Shown: positions 40,065 through 48,147, counted from the stretch's first letter. The stretch: DNA of 64,000 nt from Sodalis glossinidius str. 'morsitans' (GCF_000010085.1 NC_007712.1:2852001-2916000); one strand, 5' to 3'. Notes: generated by a model not told the origin, from the sequence alone. Numbers and translations are program-made.

Positions 40065-41618
40065 CTACCCGGCCTGCATCATCAGCTGCTGTTGCGCTTG
40101 CTGCTGCGCCCTGGCGCGCTGGTCGCGTAGGCTGGTGACATCCGCCGCCGAGCGGATCACCTTCGCCGGTACGCCTAGCGCATCGGCCACCACGCGCGTC
40201 GCCTCATCGGTGTCAACCAGATCTACGACCTCCGGGCTAACCTGAGAGAGCTGCGCCACGTTCGCGCCAAGACGTTCAACCGCCGTCACGTCCTCCAGCT
40301 TCTGTGCGCGGGCCAGCGGAGAGATATAGAGCACATTAAAATGCGCGGTTTGCATGCTGTCCGGGGGAGGCGGGAAGACGCCTGCGCGGAAGGCAATACC
40401 GAAACAGCGCTCAACCAGCGGTTGCAGGTATTCCGCCTGAAACCGGCCGTAGACCGGCCCCAACAGTTGGCGGATCAGGGCAACGCGGACATGGACTTCG
40501 GTCGCGGTCATCGCCGGACCATCCTGTGGTTGCAGCTGGTCGGCCATCATGATTTTGCGAATGCTGGCCTGCAGGCGGTCTTCCGCGGTAAACGCGACCT
40601 GAAAATCAGCCCCGGTGAGTAAGGGCTTCATACTGTTCACGCTGCTCGCCACAATAATACGGCGCGGGCCGACCTTGACGGAGTACGGATTTATGACACC
40701 GTCATCCTCGGAAATCCACATGCCCGAAATGGCCAAATCCTGCGCGGCCTTCTCCATGCGTTTGGTTTCGTTCAGCTCCTTGCAGTCTGGCAACGCATCA
40801 TATACCGGGCCAATGCCGTACGCGCCGCCAGGGATTTTCATCCAGCGCGGTACGCAAACCGGGAATTCGTGGTAACCCGATTCTCGCACTATGCGCTTTC
40901 CCTGTCTCTCCACGTGAAAAGAGGCAAAGCGTAAATGCTTAGCCAAACAGGCGTTTACCCCATAATTCGTACGCGGGAATATCGCGTGCAAGAAATCAAA
41001 CTTGTCATCCGGCTTATCCCTGGCAGCACGGCGTATTTTCTCGCTGACGCCCGCCTCCCCGAACTCGGCGATAGCCTGCTCGGCGGTCATCTGGTAGCAG
41101 CGATAAATCGTATCGACAATGCCGTCTTTGCGGGTTGACGCAACGTAGCATTGCGACAGTGGCCACTGCTGGAACGTATAGCCGCCCTCCTCCCGGTTCT
41201 CGTCGATGTACAGCACGAACCAGCCCGCGCACACGACGTCAAGATTCTCCTCATAGCCTTCCGCGTCAAAATTAGCAGCGTGGATGTTCTCCCATACCAA
41301 TGTGGCACAGGTGGAGAGCCAGGCCTTGTCCTCGTCAGCCAGCGATTCACAGTCGAGATTGAGCCACTGTGCGTTGGCCGGGGTCATGCCGGACATGAGC
41401 GCCGAGGCCAGCATGCGGGCGCTATCGGTGGCGGTACCGTCCAGCAGCTTCGCCACCTTCGACTTAGCGCTCTGTGCGTCCAGCACGTCAGCTGAAAAAC
41501 CGGCGCCACGCAACGGATAGGTGTAGTCGTAGCACTCGCTCCAGACGCTTTCATGCCGCTGGCGATGGGATTTTAGCGCATCAGCACGCGTAATCAGCTT
41601 GACGGCGAGTTCATCCAT
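40065..41618 (-). CDS. Portal (head-tail connector) protein
   Basis: This intact 517-residue protein belongs to the podovirus head-to-tail connecting protein family. It shows the family pattern from the start (ALKSHRQRHESVWSECYDYTYP), SGMTPANAQWLNL near residue 75, and a C-terminal half with LLGPVYGRFQAEYLQPLVERC. The end is glutamine-rich. Portals form the ring through which DNA enters and leaves the head. It is preceded by three small genes and followed by the scaffold gene. Confidence 0.9.
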   Translation of the reverse strand: MDELAVKLITRADALKSHRQRHESVWSECYDYTYPLRGAGFSADVLDAQSAKSKVAKLLDGTATDSARMLASALMSGMTPANAQWLNLDCESLADEDKAWLSTCATLVWENIHAANFDAEGYEENLDVVCAGWFVLYIDENREEGGYTFQQWPLSQCYVASTRKDGIVDTIYRCYQMTAEQAIAEFGEAGVSEKIRRAARDKPDDKFDFLHAIFPRTNYGVNACLAKHLRFASFHVERQGKRIVRESGYHEFPVCVPRWMKIPGGAYGIGPVYDALPDCKELNETKRMEKAAQDLAISGMWISEDDGVINPYSVKVGPRRIIVASSVNSMKPLLTGADFQVAFTAEDRLQASIRKIMMADQLQPQDGPAMTATEVHVRVALIRQLLGPVYGRFQAEYLQPLVERCFGIAFRAGVFPPPPDSMQTAHFNVLYISPLARAQKLEDVTAVERLGANVAQLSQVSPEVVDLVDTDEATRVVADALGVPAKVIRSAADVTSLRDQRARAQQQAQQQLMMQAG

Positions 41619-41621
41619 TGG

Positions 41622-41840
41622 TTACGCCCCTAATGCCTTTTTCTGCGCCGGTTGCGCGCCCGAAGACAACAAAGAGCTGCCTGAGTCCGCGGCCCCTTCT
41701 GCACCACTGGCCAGCAAAGACGAGCGTTTCTTGCGCGCGGCGGCATCTGCGTTCGCCGCCTTTGCCGCGGCGTCAGCCGCCGCATTGGCTTCAGCCTGCG
41801 GATCCGTTCGTACGATCTGGGGTGCACTCCCTCCACACAT
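41622..41840 (-). CDS. Small conserved-type phage protein before the portal gene
   Basis: The ATG at 41840 has AAGGAG at good spacing; the product is 72 residues. It is rich in alanine (AAADAAAKAANADAAARKK) and ends SGAQPAQKKALGA. It ends 3 nt before the portal start, so it is translated with it. No function is recognised. Confidence 0.6.
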   Translation of the reverse strand: MCGGSAPQIVRTDPQAEANAAADAAAKAANADAAARKKRSSLLASGAEGAADSGSSLLSSGAQPAQKKALGA

Positions 41841-41850
41841 CACGTTCTCC

Positions 41851-42279
41851 TTAGCCCGGCACGTGCCAGCCGTGTTCCGTTAAAATCGGCTTACCCAGTA
41901 CGGGCTGACGTTTACCCTCTTCATTATTCGTCACAACCCCAAGCGGCGCAACGGGTGCTGCCGTGATGGCTTTCTTGACGAGTTCGAGGAAAGAGAGATT
42001 GTCGGTCAGCTTCTGGTCGGCCATATCGGTAAAGCCCAGCGCGTCAAAGCGGGTGATGATGGCTGCGGCCTGCGCGTCAAGCATGGACAGGATAGCGTTA
42101 CGCTTAGCCTGCACAGTGCTGTCTAGCAGTGCAGAAACCCTCTGCTGCACGGTCTGCTCATCGGCAGTGCCGACACCCTCAGGCAATGTCTGATTGCCCG
42201 CCTGTTCGTCTGTCGCAACCTCTGCGGCGGTTGTGGACTCCTGCCCCGGGATTTCGACGGTTTTTCTCTTTCGTGCCAT
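41851..42279 (-). CDS. Uncharacterised phage protein, 142 residues
   Basis: The ATG at 42279 (MARKRKTVEIPGQEST) has GGAG upstream and is preferred over an upstream in-frame ATG at 42309. The N-terminal 50 residues are acidic and low-complexity; the rest has helices (QRVSALLDSTVQAKRNAILSM) and a C-terminal segment PVLGKPILTEHGWHVPG. It begins the portal operon and lies just downstream of palindrome site 5. No function is recognised. Confidence 0.6.
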   Translation of the reverse strand: MARKRKTVEIPGQESTTAAEVATDEQAGNQTLPEGVGTADEQTVQQRVSALLDSTVQAKRNAILSMLDAQAAAIITRFDALGFTDMADQKLTDNLSFLELVKKAITAAPVAPLGVVTNNEEGKRQPVLGKPILTEHGWHVPG

Positions 42280-42328
42280 TGTCGTGGCTCCTGTCGATAA
42301 TAGAGCCACCAGTGTGAAAGGGATGCCC

Positions 42329-42344
42329 GGGCGGGATCCCGACC
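42329..42344. promoter_or_regulatory. GGATCC-centred palindrome, site 5 (upstream of the portal operon)
   Basis: GGGCGGGATCCCGACC differs at one position from the perfect palindrome. It lies 50 bp upstream of the 142-residue gene that opens the portal operon. On the minus strand sites 4 and 5 are both preceded by ATTT. Confidence 0.45.
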
Positions 42345-42369
42345 AAATACGCTGTTGCGGAAGCGGGGG

Positions 42370-42636
42370 CTAGCGTTTGTTGCGCCAGGCGTACACAAAG
42401 CGCCGCGATGATACCTGCACGGGCAGCTCTGTGCGCTGGCGATGTGTCACATAACACCAGAAATCAATCAGCGCCTCGCCGGTGTGATGATTAGGTGCCG
42501 CGCCCTGCTTCCAGCCAATAATCGCAGACTTGGACACGTCTAGCTCTCTGGCGATTTCCTGTAACGGAATGCCGGCGCGGGTAATGTCGTTTATCACCCG
42601 GAACCAGTCGGTTTTGACCGTTGCAACTACTGGCAC
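42370..42636 (-). CDS. Small helix-turn-helix phage protein
   Basis: The 88-residue product begins at a GTG at 42636 and contains a clear helix-turn-helix (IPLQEIARELDVSKSAIIGWKQG, about residues 23-45, read in sections) followed by a basic C terminus (RRFVYAWRNKR). It could be a regulator or a DNA-binding packaging factor; its place upstream of the late operon fits either. It overlaps the upstream small reading frame by 10 nt. Confidence 0.65.
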   Translation of the reverse strand: MPVVATVKTDWFRVINDITRAGIPLQEIARELDVSKSAIIGWKQGAAPNHHTGEALIDFWCYVTHRQRTELPVQVSSRRFVYAWRNKR

Positions 42637-42761
42637 GCTTTAAAACGCGCGCGCGTGCGATCCTGAGAGCGTGTTTTTGCCGGTTGCAACACACCGCCGG
42701 CCTCGGCTGTCGCCGTGGTCAGTGTGGTAGGTCTCGTTTTTTGATATGCCGCCTGCACCAT
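42627..42761 (-). CDS. Possible 44-residue phage peptide
   Basis: An ATG at 42761 with AGAGGG 5 nt upstream opens 44 codons (MVQAAYQKTRPTTLTTATAE and a basic tail) to TAG at 42627. It overlaps the start of the helix-turn-helix gene, consistent with translational coupling. The good ribosome-binding site is the main support; the protein has no known relative by eye. Confidence 0.4.
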   Translation of the reverse strand: MVQAAYQKTRPTTLTTATAEAGGVLQPAKTRSQDRTRARFKACQ

Positions 42762-42855
42762 CTTACCCTCTGGGTTGGACGGCACAGCAGTTGAGTTAGA
42801 GGGGGTGTCAGTTGTTCAGGCTGGCGTGGTGATTATAGCAAACTACCAGCAAAGT

Positions 42856-43229
42856 TGTCAGTGCCAATTGAAATCTGACCCACCATGCCGAAGTAAAACT
42901 GACCCACCTGCTTCTGTTTTGGGTGGTCTATGCCGTAGGCATGGGAGGCGCGAAAAGTACTTTAAATGCCCTCAGGAGCTTCAGCGCGCCGATACGTGAG
43001 CGAAGCGAACTTCTGCACTAGCATGGCCCCGGAAACCTCGCCAGCTCGCTGCTGAGCCGCTTTTTGACATATTGAAATGGCGGCGGCGAGAGGCTAAATA
43101 TGCATCTTCTGACGGGCATCTGTTGTGTTGGGTTTTTATTGTCTCCTACGGGAATTTTTCTTTGAGGTTTTTCCGCAGGTGGTAGCGCTTAAATTGGCAC
43201 AGTGGGTCAGTTTTGGATCGGTAGTGACA
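42856..43229. mobile_element. 374-bp miniature element with IS21-like ends and CAAAGT duplication
   Basis: The left end starts TGTCAGTGCCAATTG and the right end, read in reverse complement, starts TGTCACTACCGATCC. Both ends carry CTGACCCA close behind (twice at the left), a layout like the multiple end repeats of IS21-type elements. The element is flanked by CAAAGT at 42850-42855 and 43230-43235, a 6-bp target duplication. It has no transposase gene, so it is an internally deleted or miniature derivative mobilised by a relative. It sits between the late and early arms of the prophage. Confidence 0.72.
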
Positions 43230-43290
43230 CAAAGTTGCCTTGCCATGCCGCTCACCGCTATACTGTCTGCATCACCAAGAGGATACGCAT

Positions 43291-43839
43291 ATGGGCCAAG
43301 TCGCATTTGATACACAAGAGTTCGTCGAAACGCTGGAAAGCGCCGGGTTGCCAAAAGATCAGGCCAAGGCGATTTCCCTCGTTGTGCGTAAATCTCACGA
43401 AGTCGCCGATCTTGCTACCAAAGCAGATGTCAACGATGTAAGACGTGACATTGCTGATATACGTAAAGATTTTTCGACTGAAATTACCGGCGTCAAGCGC
43501 GATATTGAAGACGTCCGCAAGGACTTATCTGCGGAGATAGCTGACGTTCGTAAAGATATGGATGCTCGTTTCGAGAAGAATGAAGCTCAGATGCAAGCTC
43601 GCTTTGAGAAACACGAAGCTCAGATGCAAGCCCGCTTCGAGAAGCACGAAACACAAATGCAAGCTCGCTTTGAAAAAACCGATTCCCAAATCGCCGATGC
43701 CAGAAAAGAAACGGCGACCCAGATAGCCCTTTTGCGTAAGGATGTTGAAAGCATATCAACGTGGTTGCTCATTAAGATGGCTGCCATGATGACGGCACTT
43801 CTTGGCATTGCGGTCACGCTTGTCAAAATCCTCATCTAA
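43291..43839 (+). CDS. Coiled-coil membrane protein with 11-residue repeats (DUF1640-like)
   Basis: The ATG at 43291 has AGAGGA upstream; the product is 182 residues. After a short N-terminal domain (FDTQEFVETLESAGLPKDQA) comes a long coiled coil with repeated RKD/IAD units and four copies of an 11-residue repeat (QARFEKHEAQM type), ending in one membrane helix (LIKMAAMMTALLGIAVTLVKIL). The layout resembles DUF1640/CCDC90 proteins, often found in phages and transposon-rich genomes. It is the only plus-strand gene inside the minus-strand half of the prophage and converges on a small minus-strand frame. Function unknown; a cargo gene is possible. Confidence 0.8.
   Translation: MGQVAFDTQEFVETLESAGLPKDQAKAISLVVRKSHEVADLATKADVNDVRRDIADIRKDFSTEITGVKRDIEDVRKDLSAEIADVRKDMDARFEKNEAQMQARFEKHEAQMQARFEKHETQMQARFEKTDSQIADARKETATQIALLRKDVESISTWLLIKMAAMMTALLGIAVTLVKILI
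43564..43695 (+). repeat. Four tandem 33-bp repeats in the coiled-coil gene
   Basis: Units begin at 43564, 43597, 43630 and 43663, each starting GCTCGTTTCGAG or a close variant and encoding ARFEKxExQMQ. Copy number could vary between strains. Confidence 0.85.
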
Positions 43840-44006
43840 CCTTTCTTGGCAACCCACGCCCAGCCCCAAATTATCTTCAGAACGGGATTGAATCCTCGTA
43901 CGCATCGACGGGCGGTATTCCTTGAGATGGATAACCGCTTGATAAAGTTGCTCTGCCCGGCCGATACAGCTGCTGATTCGTCATAGGTGAACAAGGTTTT
44001 GCTCAT
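43836..44006 (-). CDS. Possible 56-residue phage protein
   Basis: An ATG at 44006 with AAGGAAA upstream opens a frame (MSKTLFTYDESAAVSAGQSN, later GFNPVLKIIWGWAWVAKKG) to TAG at 43836, overlapping the stop of the convergent coiled-coil gene. The start region looks like a genuine protein, and the end may be truncated. Not assigned to a family. Confidence 0.4.
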   Translation of the reverse strand: MSKTLFTYDESAAVSAGQSNFIKRLSISRNTARRCVRGFNPVLKIIWGWAWVAKKG

Positions 44007-44099
44007 GATACGGTTTCCTTGAGATTTCGGATGTTGGTAAATTTATAGTCGCTACAAGTTGCGGTGCCGCTGTTGAGCGTCAAGGGTATTCGTTTACAT

Positions 44100-44303
44100 T
44101 TACTCTTTAATTTTCTGACTTTCAAAATATTTCCGCTTTTCCCAATCTTCTCCACATTCTTTGCAGCAGAAATTACCCTCTGTCGGATCTGCGCAATTGT
44201 AGCATCGCCCGGTAAGCGGCAAAGGCTCACCACGATGATTCGCTATCACATGTTGACGAAATGCTTCCTCGTTCTGGCTGGCTATATCGATGCTATCGGC
44301 CAT
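44100..44303 (-). CDS. Small zinc-finger phage protein
   Basis: The 67-residue product carries CYNCADPTEGNFCCKECGEDW, read as a CxxC and CxxC pair that would bind zinc, in the middle of a charged protein. Similar small zinc-ribbon proteins of unknown role are common near RusA genes in lambdoid phages. It lies 26 bp after RusA on the same strand. The frame is intact. Confidence 0.65.
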   Translation of the reverse strand: MADSIDIASQNEEAFRQHVIANHRGEPLPLTGRCYNCADPTEGNFCCKECGEDWEKRKYFESQKIKE

Positions 44304-44329
44304 AAATTATTAGCTTACTCGTACACTTA

Positions 44330-44704
44330 TTAAATTTTGTGGTGTTTCAACAATAGAAAGATACACTCTCCCCCCTTCGTCACTGGTCCCCACTCGGCTT
44401 CAAGCTTTTTGATTTGACTGTCGTCAATCCAGATCCCGGCATTAATCACCGAATCAAACAATGCCTTGAAATAATTATCAAGATCCCGCTTTGCTCTGCT
44501 CGGCGGACAAAACATTACCGATACGGCTAAGTCGCCCTTCACTGGCTGAGGCATACCGCGGAGCTGCTCAAGAATTTCCGCAACCGCCTCAGCTCGATAC
44601 CTTCTGCCCCGCTCACTGACAAGATGCCGCCCTGCAAGCTTTCCCCGGTTCGGTGCTCGCCAGTAGCCGTTAACGCTCGGCGGGAACGGGAGAGAAAGAT
44701 TCAC
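44330..44704 (-). CDS. rusA: Holliday junction resolvase RusA
   Basis: RusA cuts Holliday junctions made during phage recombination. The intact 124-residue protein has the family start (LPFPPSVNGYWRAPNRG) and the acidic catalytic segment RDLDNYFKALFDSVINAGIW with the two aspartates and lysine, then DDSQI. It overlaps the preceding rha gene by 4 bp, so translation is coupled. Its usual place in lambdoid phages is at the end of the early right operon. Confidence 0.93.
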   Translation of the reverse strand: MNLSLPFPPSVNGYWRAPNRGKLAGRHLVSERGRRYRAEAVAEILEQLRGMPQPVKGDLAVSVMFCPPSRAKRDLDNYFKALFDSVINAGIWIDDSQIKKLEAEWGPVTKGGECIFLLLKHHKI

Positions 44705-45278
44705 TTGCTACCGCCCTTTAAGAATTTGAGAAGTTCATCTTCTTTAAATACCAAATAGCCAAGATTTCCGGCAAACCACCGAAATTTATCCATATCGCCG
44801 ACAATCGCATTGAGTGGTATTTCTTCGGTAAATAGAATATTTTCTGCTCGATCAAGATAAAGCAAAATGCGTTTAGCAACATTCCCTAACTGTTTTGATC
44901 GTCCTGCCTGTGTCCCGTATAGCGTGGCTTCCATACGATTAAAGGCCTTAATGTAATCAATTTTCCACTGCAACGCCCGCTTGCCTGTGAAGCCCATCAC
45001 GATCAGCACGAAGGCATCGCGGGTGAGTTCAAAGTACGGGCTTTTACGCACTGCTCCATTGGCAACTTCGACCTCTTGGAACATCTCCGCAAAATTGCTG
45101 ACATGATAGTCACGCTCACAATCGGCTATAACGGCTCGAATTTTTTTAGTACATCGTCATGGCGTTTACGGAAATATGCTGCAACATCAAAGGAAGTAGT
45201 TAAAATTTTACCGTTCTGTTCAAAAACTTTCGGCTCTACGATTTCAATAGTCTTAGCTTGGGTGAGGGTAGTAGTCAT
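44701..45278 (-). pseudogene. Rha-family phage regulatory protein, copy 1, broken at an A7 tract
   Basis: The start at 45278 has GGAGG upstream. The N-terminal Rha domain (GKILTTSFDVAAYFRKRHDDVLKK) runs into seven A near 45141; with one more A the frame would continue VIADCERDYHVSNFAEMF and FELTRDAFVLIVMGFTGKRA, the Rha signature. The C-terminal part (VGDMDKFRWFAGNLGYLVFK) is shared with copy 2. Rha proteins are phage regulators that interfere with growth in some hosts. It follows an ash-like frame and precedes RusA. Confidence 0.85.
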
Positions 45279-45569
45279 TATGACAGCCTCCGATACGATG
45301 GTAAAACAACCACCACCAGAGGTCTCAAGCTCATTGGTGGCAGCCCAGACGGGGTTGAGACTACCGGTCGTATCGGAACCCGGCCAGCCCTTAGGCTGCC
45401 CCGCCTGAGCCACCATTGAATGGGTAACTACAGGCAACAAAAAACACGCTTTGGGTGCGTGTTCTGGCACCGATACGATATACGGGGTCTCAAACCCGGC
45501 AACGGAATTTGCCGCTGCAAGGTGACTATATCGCCCGCCAATCATCGAATCAAGCCCAAACACGCTCAT
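45279..45569 (-). CDS. Ash-like phage protein, copy 1, open into rha
   Basis: The frame starts MSVFGLDSMIGGRYSHLAAA and contains NPVWAATNELETSGG, the hallmark of Ash/Icd-like phage proteins (P4 ash; a division-inhibitor role has been reported for Icd-like relatives). There is no stop before the rha start at 45278 and both are in the same frame, so a fused product is possible. About 260 bp are nearly identical, in inverted orientation, to 49637-49896. Confidence 0.65.
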
Positions 45570-45574
45570 GATCT

Positions 45575-46336
45575 TTAAGCGACCTCAGTGCCGTGAAGAA
45601 GCTGACGTAAAGCTGCAACGCCATTTGTGTTGTAGCGGAACGCTTCGACCTGCTTACTGGAATGCGCGGATTTATCGAGAAAGAATTTCCCATACTGCTC
45701 AGTTTTCAGGTTGTGCGCATTAGCGATCCTGCCGATTTTGTTGGCGGATACATCGAGCATTTCGCCGACTTCGCTGGCGCTGTAATAGTGCTCTTTAAGA
45801 ACGGGCAGCGGCACTACTGCCTGTCCTAACAAAGGATTAACCAATGACGCTACAATAACCTGATTGGCTGATTCACTAAGGTTGGGACACATTGCCATCA
45901 ACTCACGAGCAGATGCCAAGTTCCTTTCGAGAGCTTGTGCTCGCAGTTGATCTGCCTTGGCAAGACGGTATTCAACCAGGCCGCTACCTGAACGCCTTTT
46001 TTGAATATATGCTTCCTGCATTGCTTCAAGTTTATCGACCAAAGCGCGGCGTACCGCTTTCGATTCACGAGCAGCGACGCGGAGCGCCTGCTTGATACTC
46101 ATCTCAACAATATCGATTGTGGCGCCGTTTTTTTGACCTACAAAAATTTTGTAGGTCTCGCCATCCAATTCGTCTTTGATTCGCTCAACAAAAACATTGT
46201 TATGCACCATACTTTCTGCACAATCCTTCCGCGCCGAATTGACCATCTCAAGCAATGATTGGCTATCGATGCTTCTATCAGTGACAAAGCCATGATTAAC
46301 TGATAAATTATTAGAGATCACGTTAATACCTCGCAT
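45575..46336 (-). CDS. Phage antirepressor-like protein
   Basis: The 253-residue product has an N-terminal segment (SIDSQSLLEMVNSARKDCAE, RIKDELDGETYKIFVGQ) that resembles Rha/antirepressor N domains and a C-terminal DNA-binding-type domain (YYSASEVGEMLDVSANKIGRI, TNGVAALRQLL) like KilA-C/ANT domains. Such proteins relieve phage repression by binding the repressor. A 25-bp palindrome lies upstream. No clear Shine-Dalgarno was seen before the ATG at 46336. The frame is intact. Confidence 0.65.
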   Translation of the reverse strand: MRGINVISNNLSVNHGFVTDRSIDSQSLLEMVNSARKDCAESMVHNNVFVERIKDELDGETYKIFVGQKNGATIDIVEMSIKQALRVAARESKAVRRALVDKLEAMQEAYIQKRRSGSGLVEYRLAKADQLRAQALERNLASARELMAMCPNLSESANQVIVASLVNPLLGQAVVPLPVLKEHYYSASEVGEMLDVSANKIGRIANAHNLKTEQYGKFFLDKSAHSSKQVEAFRYNTNGVAALRQLLHGTEVA

Positions 46337-46362
46337 GAATATTTAAGTTAGCATTGACTTGA

Positions 46363-46387
46363 CCGTTAGCAAATTGTTAACGGTCCT
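46363..46387. promoter_or_regulatory. 25-bp palindrome upstream of the antirepressor gene
   Basis: GACCGTTA at 46363-46370 and TAACGGTC at 46380-46387 form a perfect 8+8 inverted repeat with a 9-bp spacer. It lies 27 bp upstream of the antirepressor start and has the form of a dimeric operator. Confidence 0.5.
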
Positions 46388-46504
46388 TCTTCCACAAAAC
46401 GCTCTGTACGGCTTCACATTCTGTTTTCTCGCTTAAACCTATTCCATTCCGTCTCTCATCAGATAACGGCTCCTGACGCCATGGGCTGCGATATCTGGCC
46501 TATA

Positions 46505-47038
46505 TCACGCTGCAACTTCGCGTACCGCTTCAGTCCCGATGCGAATAAGATCGCTTTTGTCTACCGTGGTGAACTGGCAACGGTTTTTAATAAACGGCCT
46601 CCAGATAAACAACAGGCTCCCCTTGCTGTTACCGTTCTTGCCGCACACCCCGGTTGCAGCGCTGATGAACGACAACCTGCCCCCGGTAATAACGCGCACC
46701 TCGTCGACGCTTTCCAACCCCATCCTGAACCAGCCCGTTGAGGTATCAGAGGGAAGCAGCATCACAATCGTCTGCTTCTGTACCGCACACTGCTCGGCGG
46801 CCTTACTGACCCACGGCGTGATGTTGCTGTAGGGCGGGTTGCAGAAAATTGCACCCCGGGTGTGCCATTCGCAATTCAGGGCATCATCCTCTTCGGTCAA
46901 ATAGCGGCGACACAGGGCGTTGGCGAAGTCAGCTGCAGCATCAAGGCCGAACCCGAACTCTGCATCCAGCGCACGGAATATCTCGACCGGTGTTTGCCAT
47001 TTGTCCTTACATGCTTTTGGCGTTTGGCTGACTATCAT
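46505..47038 (-). CDS. Phage DNA N6-adenine methyltransferase
   Basis: The intact 177-residue product matches the phage Dam family. It has the early segment DKWQTPVEIFRALDAEFGFG, LDAAADFANALC, and the catalytic NPPY motif (AIFCNPPYSNITPWVSKA). It transfers methyl groups from S-adenosylmethionine to adenine and probably protects phage DNA or affects replication. It overlaps the upstream winged-helix gene by 32 bp. Confidence 0.9.
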   Translation of the reverse strand: MIVSQTPKACKDKWQTPVEIFRALDAEFGFGLDAAADFANALCRRYLTEEDDALNCEWHTRGAIFCNPPYSNITPWVSKAAEQCAVQKQTIVMLLPSDTSTGWFRMGLESVDEVRVITGGRLSFISAATGVCGKNGNSKGSLLFIWRPFIKNRCQFTTVDKSDLIRIGTEAVREVAA

Positions 47039-47249
47039 TTTTTCTCACCGCCAGTAGTAATTTATCGAACCGGTAAACAAGATTATTTCGGCAATATTTC
47101 TCGGCGATCAACTCGCGAACAACCTTGCTGATATTGGAGCCATCGGTATGCAACGCGGCAGCCAGATCAAGGCGATTCGTTCCGTCATTCGCTTTGATAT
47201 AATCGAGAACCTGCCGCTTGAGCTTTTCTCGGGGTCGGCACTGAGTCAT
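47007..47249 (-). CDS. Small winged-helix phage protein
   Basis: The 80-residue product has a winged-helix pattern (KRQVLDYIKANDGTNRLDLA, HTDGSNISKVVRELIAEKYC). It is likely a DNA-binding regulator or accessory replication protein. It lies between a small hypothetical gene and the Dam gene, all on one strand. Confidence 0.6.
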   Translation of the reverse strand: MTQCRPREKLKRQVLDYIKANDGTNRLDLAAALHTDGSNISKVVRELIAEKYCRNNLVYRFDKLLLAVRKNDSQPNAKSM

Positions 47250-47251
47250 GT

Positions 47252-47512
47252 TTATAAGATCCCCTTCTGCTGGCGAGTACGCGCCTCCACCTTGATAAAA
47301 CGATAGTTGTCGTCAGTATTGAACGTACTTAGCACCAAATCCCAGTGATGTTCGCGGGCAATCTGGCGCAGGTGCTGATTATCTTCCCAAAACCGCCTGA
47401 GATGGCGTAATACGCACCACCGGCACACTTGATGAATCCATGCCATCAGCGACAATACCGGAGCAGCCAATACCTCTCGGGTATTAACGATATAGTTAGC
47501 AACTGCTTTCAT
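47252..47512 (-). CDS. Uncharacterised early phage protein, 86 residues
   Basis: The ATG at 47512 overlaps the end of the P-like gene by 4 bp (ATGA). The product (MKAVANYIVNTREVLAAPVL, later RFWEDNQHLRQIAREHHWDL) is basic and helical. No family was recognised. Tight spacing on both sides supports a real gene. Confidence 0.55.
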   Translation of the reverse strand: MKAVANYIVNTREVLAAPVLSLMAWIHQVCRWCVLRHLRRFWEDNQHLRQIAREHHWDLVLSTFNTDDNYRFIKVEARTRQQKGIL

Positions 47513-48147
47513 ATCAGCCCAGCCTCCTTGCGCTGCTGGTATTTGGCATACAGCAATTCGGCGGGCGTGGGGCCTGATGGATGCCTCGGCGGCGCAATGC
47601 GTTTAACAGGTGCCGGAATAACGTCACCCCGCCCTAATCTTTTTCCATTTTTGACAATAAAAATTTCTATTTTTTTCTAACCTCTTCGTCCGTCAGACGG
47701 TGTCGCCGCATGGAGTCGAAAAGGTCCGTTACCAGCCAGTACAGAGCGGCGGACTTCCAGGGATAATCCTCCGCACTCTCGTAGTCACCACGGCGTTTAC
47801 AGTAGGTCAGAAACTCGCTGTAGCTCTGCCGTGGGTAGCCCGGCGTGTTGTGAATTGCCCTGCTGGCACCACGCGATGAACTGGCCCGGCGACGGCAGGA
47901 ACGGCGAGGCCGTTTTTCGTGCCATCGCAAGCCCGGCCTCAATCTGCCCCATGTGGTTTATCCCGTTCTCGGCAAAGGCCATAACCCACTGTCGGCGCAG
48001 CATGTCTAAGTCATCGGCGGTCTTGATGTTTGCCATGGGCGCAGGGAAAATCTGGCGCAGCGCTTTAAAAACCTCGTTGAACAGGCGTACCGCCAGCAAC
48101 TGCCGGTCGTTCAGCAGCGGCGACACGAATGTTTTTACATCAGCCAT
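47509..48147 (-). pseudogene. Lambda P-like replication protein, two frameshifts
   Basis: Lambda P recruits the host DnaB helicase to the phage origin. The N terminus from 48147 and the core (LRRQWVMAFAENGINHMGQI, FLPSPGQFIAWC) match P. A frame change near 47860 leads to FLTYCKRRGDYESAEDYPWK, SAALYWLVTDLFDSMRRHRL and LTDEEVRKK; a second at an A7 tract near 47680 leads to RGDVIPAPVKRIAPP and the end AKYQQRKEAGLI. No full protein is made. Confidence 0.85.

Noticed and set aside
43125..43310. 61-codon plus-strand frame crossing the right end of the 374-bp element
   Set aside because: It spans the element junction and overlaps the start of the coiled-coil gene in another frame, with no ribosome-binding site.
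43564..43695. Regular 33-bp repeats considered as a CRISPR array
   Set aside because: The units are tandem without spacers and encode an in-frame coiled coil.
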